Source: JAHDNZ01 sp036721855
Lineage (GTDB): Bacteria > Bacillota > DTU065
Assembly: GCA_036721855.1 (NCBI GenBank)
Contig: DAIMKF010000038.1
Coordinates: forward strand, 1 to 17,617
Direction of reading: 5' to 3'
Length of the DNA: 17,617 bases
Shown here piece by piece: positions 13,846 to 17,617 of the stretch; position 1 is the stretch's first letter; the number at the start of each line of letters is the position of its first letter. The notes below the pieces were generated by a model. The model was given only the letters and a program-made list of their open reading frames with translations, was not told the DNA's origin and did not search any database. Both the position numbers and the translations under genes were made by a program.

Positions 13846-14858
13846 AAGAACTAAGCGAAGCCAGAGGTGTCTCTAGTAGAGAAAATGAAGTCAGAGATCT
13901 AATCAGAGAATATGTAAAGCCTAATGTCGATGAGGTTTTTACTGATTCTTTGGGCAACCTCTACGCGGTTAAAGGCAAAGACAAACAAGGACCAAAGGTT
14001 ATGCTAGCAGCCCATATGGATGAGGTTGGACTTATGATTACCAATATTGAAAAAAACGGTCTTTTACGCTTTGCTCCCGTAGGTGGTATAGATCCCAGGG
14101 TTTTAGTTTCTAAGCCTGTGGCAATTGGAGAAGACAAAGTTATTGGTGTTATCGGGGCCAAAGCTATCCATCTGCAAAAACCGGAAGAAAGAACTCAGGT
14201 TTTAGGGTTTGATGATCTCTATCTCGATATTGGAGCCTCTGATGATGAGGAGGCTAAAAAACTAGTTAAAATAGGAGATGTGGCCACCTTTACAACCCAA
14301 TTTCAAGAGCTAGGCGAGCTTTTCCTCGGTAAAGCTTTTGATGACAGAGCAGGTTGTGCGGCTTTGGTTGAACTGACTAAAAGAGAATTTGACTGCCCGG
14401 TTTACTTTGTATTTACGGTTCAAGAAGAGGTAGGGCTTAGGGGAGCGGCTCCCGCAAGTTATAAAGTTAACCCCGATGTGGCTTTGGTTATTGAAGGTAC
14501 AACTGCCTCTGATGTCGGAAAAACCGATGAAGCCAATTATTCAACGGCTGTTTTGGGGGGACCGGCAGTAACAATCATGGATCGCAGCGTTATTTCTCAT
14601 CCGCAAGTGGTGGCAAGACTCTTTGCCATTGCCGAGAAAAATGCCATCCCCCTTCAGGTTAAACGTACCATTACAGGCGGCACTGATGCCGGAAAAATTG
14701 CCCTAAGCCGCGGTGGCGTACCTACGGCAGTAGTGGCTGTGCCTTGCCGTTATATTCATTCACCGGTAACTGTAATGAGTGTTAAAGACTGGGAGCAGAC
14801 AGTTAAATTAGCAGAGCTTTTTGTTTTGGATATCGCTCATAAAGGGGTGGAGTTTTAA
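13836..14858 (+). CDS. M42 family metalloaminopeptidase (paralogue 2)
   Basis: 340 residues and complete. Metal and catalytic residues are His60 and Asp62 in AAHMDEVG, Asp169 in AFDDRAG, Glu197/Glu198 in VQEEVG, and His308 in RYIHSP. The ligand that is Asp in the two sister genes appears as Glu220 in VIEGTTASDV, an acceptable variant seen in part of the M42 family, and it probably marks a different subgroup. GGTDAGK (281-287) and GVIGAKAIHLQ (104-114) are intact. The ATG lies inside the last codons of paralogue 1, in another frame, preceded by GGAGGG, and the stop shares one base with the start of paralogue 3. The three products are expected in similar amounts in the cytoplasm. Specificity is unknown; divergence between the three argues for division of labour. 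Confidence 0.93.
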   Translation: MFLKELSEARGVSSRENEVRDLIREYVKPNVDEVFTDSLGNLYAVKGKDKQGPKVMLAAHMDEVGLMITNIEKNGLLRFAPVGGIDPRVLVSKPVAIGEDKVIGVIGAKAIHLQKPEERTQVLGFDDLYLDIGASDDEEAKKLVKIGDVATFTTQFQELGELFLGKAFDDRAGCAALVELTKREFDCPVYFVFTVQEEVGLRGAAPASYKVNPDVALVIEGTTASDVGKTDEANYSTAVLGGPAVTIMDRSVISHPQVVARLFAIAEKNAIPLQVKRTITGGTDAGKIALSRGGVPTAVVAVPCRYIHSPVTVMSVKDWEQTVKLAELFVLDIAHKGVEF

Positions 14859-15838
14859 TGAAAGAGTTACTTGAAAAACTAACTCAAGCCTATGGCCCTT
14901 CAGGTTCAGAAAATAACATTCGGGAGATAATTAAAGCCAATCTCCCCCAATACGAAACTAAAACTGATGCCCTAGGGAATTTAATTATTGAAAAACCCGG
15001 TCCGGGTAAAAAAATCATGTTTTCGGCACATATGGACGAGATCGGTGTAATGGTAACCCACATCGATAAAGAGGGGTTTTTGCGTTTTGACACTATAGGT
15101 GGGGTCGGGCTTTATCATCTGCCGGGGGAGAGAGTTAAGTTTGCCAATGGAACCTTAGGAGTGATAGGCCGGGAAAAAATAGATAAAATCAGTGATCTAA
15201 AAAAAGAAAGCCTCTATATAGACATTGGCGCAGAGAGTAAAGAAGAAGCTTTAAAACTGGTTAAGATTGGTGATAGTGCTTCTTTTATCTCACCGTTTTT
15301 TGATCTTGGCCACCGCCTGGTTTCTAAAGCCATGGATAACCGTTCGGCCTGTGCAGTTTTGATTAAACTGATGCAGCAGCTTCCCAAAACCAATAATCAT
15401 ATTACCGCAGTATTTACAGTCCAAGAAGAAGTAGGTTTAAGAGGTGCTACCACAGCAGCTTATGCTCTAGAGCCAGATTATGGGATAGCTATTGATGTAA
15501 CTCTTACCGGGGATACTCCCAAAGGTATAACCATGGAGGTAGGACTGAATAAAGGGGCGGCTATTAAGGTTAAAGACCGCTCATTGATGGTTCATCCTTA
15601 TGTTTTGGATACATTGGTAGAGCTGGCAGAAAAAAACAATATTAAATATCAGATGGAAGTTTTGGAGTTTGGAGGAACAGATGCCGGAGCAATTCATTTA
15701 AGTCGTTCTGGAGTTCCATCCGGGGTAATATCTATTCCCTGTCGTTATGTTCACAGTCGTTCCGAGATGGTTGATCTGCGAGATATGGAAGCGGTTTTAA
15801 GTTTGGCCAAAGCATTTGGCGGAGCAGATCTTAAATGA
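14858..15838 (+). CDS. M42 family metalloaminopeptidase (paralogue 3)
   Basis: 326 residues, the shortest of the three. The metal site is complete: His58 and Asp60 in SAHMDEIG, Asp160 in AMDNRSA (DNR instead of DDR, which keeps the bridging Asp), Glu190/Glu191 in VQEEVG, Asp213 in AIDVTLTGDTP, and His299 in RYVHS. It lacks the GAK-x-x-HLQ segment that follows GVIG in both sisters; here GVIGREKIDKISDLKKE (101-117) replaces it, so the loop near the substrate site is remodelled. IDVTLTGDTPKG resembles the commonest M42 form. Its start overlaps the stop of paralogue 2 by one base (TAATG), and its end overlaps the phosphorylase gene by four (ATGA). The whole set must be translated from one message. 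Confidence 0.93.
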   Translation: MKELLEKLTQAYGPSGSENNIREIIKANLPQYETKTDALGNLIIEKPGPGKKIMFSAHMDEIGVMVTHIDKEGFLRFDTIGGVGLYHLPGERVKFANGTLGVIGREKIDKISDLKKESLYIDIGAESKEEALKLVKIGDSASFISPFFDLGHRLVSKAMDNRSACAVLIKLMQQLPKTNNHITAVFTVQEEVGLRGATTAAYALEPDYGIAIDVTLTGDTPKGITMEVGLNKGAAIKVKDRSLMVHPYVLDTLVELAEKNNIKYQMEVLEFGGTDAGAIHLSRSGVPSGVISIPCRYVHSRSEMVDLRDMEAVLSLAKAFGGADLK

Positions 15839-16581
15839 AGGTGGCTATTATCGGAGGTTCCGGGGTCAAAGACCCGGACCTCCTAAAAACAAAAGAAGCT
15901 TCTTTGGAAACTCCTTTTGGAGAGGTAACCTTCTATCATGGTTTATTTAGAGGTGAGGAAGTAATCTTTTTGCCTCGCCATAATAAAGAGCATACACTAC
16001 CGCCGCACTTAATTAATTATCGGGCCAATATTAAAGCCCTAAAGGATTTAGGGGTAAAAAGAGTTCTGGCGACTTCAGCTGTAGGTTCTTTACGAGCGGA
16101 TCTCCCACCCGGAAGTTTAGTGCTTTTAAATCAGTTTTTAGATTTTACCAAAAGAAGAGCCCTTTCTTTTGACGAAACAGAGGTTAAGCACCTTGATTTT
16201 ACCGAGCCTTATTGTCCAGAGATACGTCAGATTTTAAAAGAGGAACTCAGTCTACTAAATCTTGAAAGTCAAGAAGGTTGCTATGTCTGTACCGAAGGGC
16301 CAAGATATGAAACTCCGGCAGAGGTTAAAATGTTCTCCTGGCTTGGCGGAGATGTAGTAGGGATGACTAACATACCGGAAGTGACCCTGGCTAAAGAAGC
16401 AGGTATCTGTTATGCCTGTCTGGCCACGGTAACCAACTTTGGCGCAGGAATACAAAAAATACCCCTTAAACATGAAAAAGTCATCGAGGTAATGAATGCT
16501 AATGCCTCTAACCTAAGGAGACTGCTTAAAAAGGTGATTCCACGCTTACAAACAGATCCCCACAAATGCACCTGTTTTTAA
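15835..16581 (+). CDS. mtnP: MTA/MTI phosphorylase family (purine nucleoside phosphorylase type II); probable methylthioinosine phosphorylase
   Basis: It cleaves a methylthio purine nucleoside with phosphate, giving 5-methylthioribose 1-phosphate and a free base. The 248-residue protein has IGGSGV (6-11) and RHNKEHTLPPHLINYRANI (48-66) for phosphate and ribose binding, ATSAVGSL (79-86), CTEGPRYETPAE (152-163) and GMTNIPEVTLAKEAG (176-190). At the base-specificity site it reads VTNFGAG (199-205): Asn201 and Gly203 stand where human MTA phosphorylase has Asp220 and Asp222. Asn there is typical of enzymes for 6-oxopurines, so methylthioinosine or inosine/guanosine is a better guess than methylthioadenosine. 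A CTC motif lies at the C-terminus, a Cys-x-Cys ending seen in relatives. The ATGA overlap with the last peptidase and the following mtnA support a role in methylthio salvage. Family sure; substrate inferred. Confidence 0.9.
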   Translation: MKVAIIGGSGVKDPDLLKTKEASLETPFGEVTFYHGLFRGEEVIFLPRHNKEHTLPPHLINYRANIKALKDLGVKRVLATSAVGSLRADLPPGSLVLLNQFLDFTKRRALSFDETEVKHLDFTEPYCPEIRQILKEELSLLNLESQEGCYVCTEGPRYETPAEVKMFSWLGGDVVGMTNIPEVTLAKEAGICYACLATVTNFGAGIQKIPLKHEKVIEVMNANASNLRRLLKKVIPRLQTDPHKCTCF

Positions 16582-16600
16582 TATAAAGGGGGGTGTTATT

Positions 16601-17581
16601 TTGGAGCATATCAAGTGGACGGGAGATAGATTGATTCTTTTAGATCAACGTTATCTACCCTATAAAGAGATCTATGTGGAGTGTTTTTCGGCTGAAGATG
16701 TGGCTGATGCTATTTTTAACATGGTAGTCAGAGGAGCTCCGGCAATAGGTGTAAGTGCAGCCTATGGAATGGCTTTGGCAAAACTAAGGGGAGACGATCT
16801 AGCTCAAACAGCTATGATCTTAAAGGCTGCTCGTCCGACAGCAGTAAATCTTGCCTGGGCAGTCGACAGAGTATTGAAAGAAGCAAAATCCGGTAAGCTA
16901 ATAAATGTCGTGGCCGAGCAAATTTTTGCGGAAGACATTAGTACTAATCAAGCCATAGGAAAAGCCGGAGTAGAGGTAGTGCCTATTGAGGCAAAAATTC
17001 TTACTCATTGCAATGCAGGTGCTCTGGCTACCGCAGGTTTTGGTACGGCTTTGGGAGTTATTCGAGCCGCAAAAGACAGGATCTCTATGGTTTATGCCGA
17101 TGAAACCAGACCTTATCTACAGGGAGCCAGATTAACAGCCTGGGAGCTGGCAGAAGATAATATCCCGGTTACAGTTATAGCCGACAATATGGCCGGTTAT
17201 CTTATGCAACAGGGAAAGATCGATTTAGTAATTGTAGGGGCTGATCGGATTGCCAGAAATGGCGATACTGCCAATAAAATCGGCACTTACAGCCTGGCGG
17301 TTCTGGCTCATGCACATGGTATCCCCTTTTATGTGGCCGCCCCAAGTTCTACTTTTGATCTTTCTTTAGCCGATGGTTCACTGATTCCTATTGAACAAAG
17401 GTCCAGAGAAGAACTTACCGAATTTAACGGCCGCAAAATTGTTGCCGATAAATGCTTAGTTTACAATCCCTCTTTTGATGTTACCCCAGCCAGATATATT
17501 ACCGGTATCATCACTGAAAAAGGTATCCTAAGAGCTCCCTACACACTATCCATCGAAAGTTTAGGTGAATTGAAAAGTTAA
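16601..17581 (+). CDS. mtnA: S-methyl-5-thioribose-1-phosphate isomerase
   Basis: It converts 5-methylthioribose 1-phosphate to 5-methylthioribulose 1-phosphate, the step after the phosphorylase upstream. The 326-residue protein shows RGAPAIG (44-50), RPTAVNLAWAVDR (78-90), catalytic Cys137 in THCNAGALAT (135-144), ADETRPYLQGARLTAWEL (166-183), and catalytic Asp215 in VGADRIARNGDTANKIGT (212-229). Family members of this type fold like eIF2B subunits, but the catalytic pair and RGAPAIG point to MtnA rather than a regulatory eIF2B-like or ribose-1,5-bisphosphate isomerase. It starts with TTG, supported by AAAGGGGGG about eight bases upstream. It lies 19 bases after the phosphorylase and is last in the visible operon. 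It is somewhat shorter than the usual 345-355 residues but has both ends. The downstream part of the pathway is not in the window. Confidence 0.96.
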   Translation: MEHIKWTGDRLILLDQRYLPYKEIYVECFSAEDVADAIFNMVVRGAPAIGVSAAYGMALAKLRGDDLAQTAMILKAARPTAVNLAWAVDRVLKEAKSGKLINVVAEQIFAEDISTNQAIGKAGVEVVPIEAKILTHCNAGALATAGFGTALGVIRAAKDRISMVYADETRPYLQGARLTAWELAEDNIPVTVIADNMAGYLMQQGKIDLVIVGADRIARNGDTANKIGTYSLAVLAHAHGIPFYVAAPSSTFDLSLADGSLIPIEQRSREELTEFNGRKIVADKCLVYNPSFDVTPARYITGIITEKGILRAPYTLSIESLGELKS

Positions 17582-17617
17582 GTTCCACTTTGTAAATTTA
17601 ACTTCCATGGTAACGGA

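Noticed and set aside
14858..15838. DNR in place of DDR in the third M42 peptidase as a sign of inactivation
   Set aside because: The bridging Asp is the first residue of the motif and is kept; all other metal ligands and both catalytic Glu residues are present.
17582..17617. Possible terminator or next gene after mtnA
   Set aside because: Only 36 bases are available and they show neither a hairpin with T-run nor a ribosome binding site.

Overview
The window looks like chromosomal DNA from a low-GC, Clostridia-grade member of the Bacillota. The signs are a phenylalanine-type T-box leader, strong AGGAGG ribosome binding sites, GTG and TTG starts, a consensus TTGACA promoter, CcpA-type operators and clostridial-style gene neighbours. 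There are no rRNA or tRNA genes, insertion sequences or CRISPR arrays. One gene encodes a protein with the layout of an outer-membrane beta-barrel (Sec signal peptide, alternating strands, C-terminal Phe). That raises the possibility of a double-membrane Bacillota lineage; this is inference from one protein.

Layout. (1) Positions 1-1587: a putative glycoside hydrolase-like (GHL10) protein whose 5' end may lie outside the window. (2) 1610-3807: an inverted repeat, a sigma-A promoter and a T-box leader with a readable Phe specifier, controlling aroF (DAHP synthase) and pheA (prephenate dehydratase), closed by a strong terminator. (3) 3808-5298: a leader with two sets of inverted repeats and an unaccompanied dihydrolipoyl dehydrogenase. 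(4) 5304-6029, minus strand: nadE, convergent with lpdA and divergent from an unrecognised, possibly GNAT-like gene at 6115-6798. (5) 6901-9900: gltA/nfnB-type flavoprotein, yjbQ and a class I aminotransferase, apparently one operon. (6) 9901-10362: a 462-base noncoding stretch with a hairpin and two cre-like palindromes. (7) 10363-12569: beta-barrel protein gene and a discoidin-domain lipoprotein gene, ending at a terminator. (8) 12570-17581: a leader with mutually exclusive hairpins, then three tandem M42 aminopeptidases, an MTA/MTI-type phosphorylase and mtnA, packed with overlaps of 10, 1 and 4 bases and then a 19-base gap.

How the genes work together. aroF-pheA commits carbon to the Phe branch and is read through when uncharged tRNA-Phe accumulates. 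The gltA and aminotransferase genes concern amino-nitrogen handling. The 12.8-17.6 kb operon combines peptide breakdown with salvage of the methylthio nucleoside left by S-adenosylmethionine use. Its phosphorylase carries Asn where classical MTA phosphorylases carry Asp, which suggests a 6-oxopurine substrate (methylthioinosine) and so a deaminase-first route.

Two start sites differ from the longest open frame on ribosome-binding-site grounds: the aminotransferase at 8710 and the first M42 gene at 12799. The lipoprotein start was moved to 11949 for the same reason. All functional calls come from reading motifs by eye; no database search was run.
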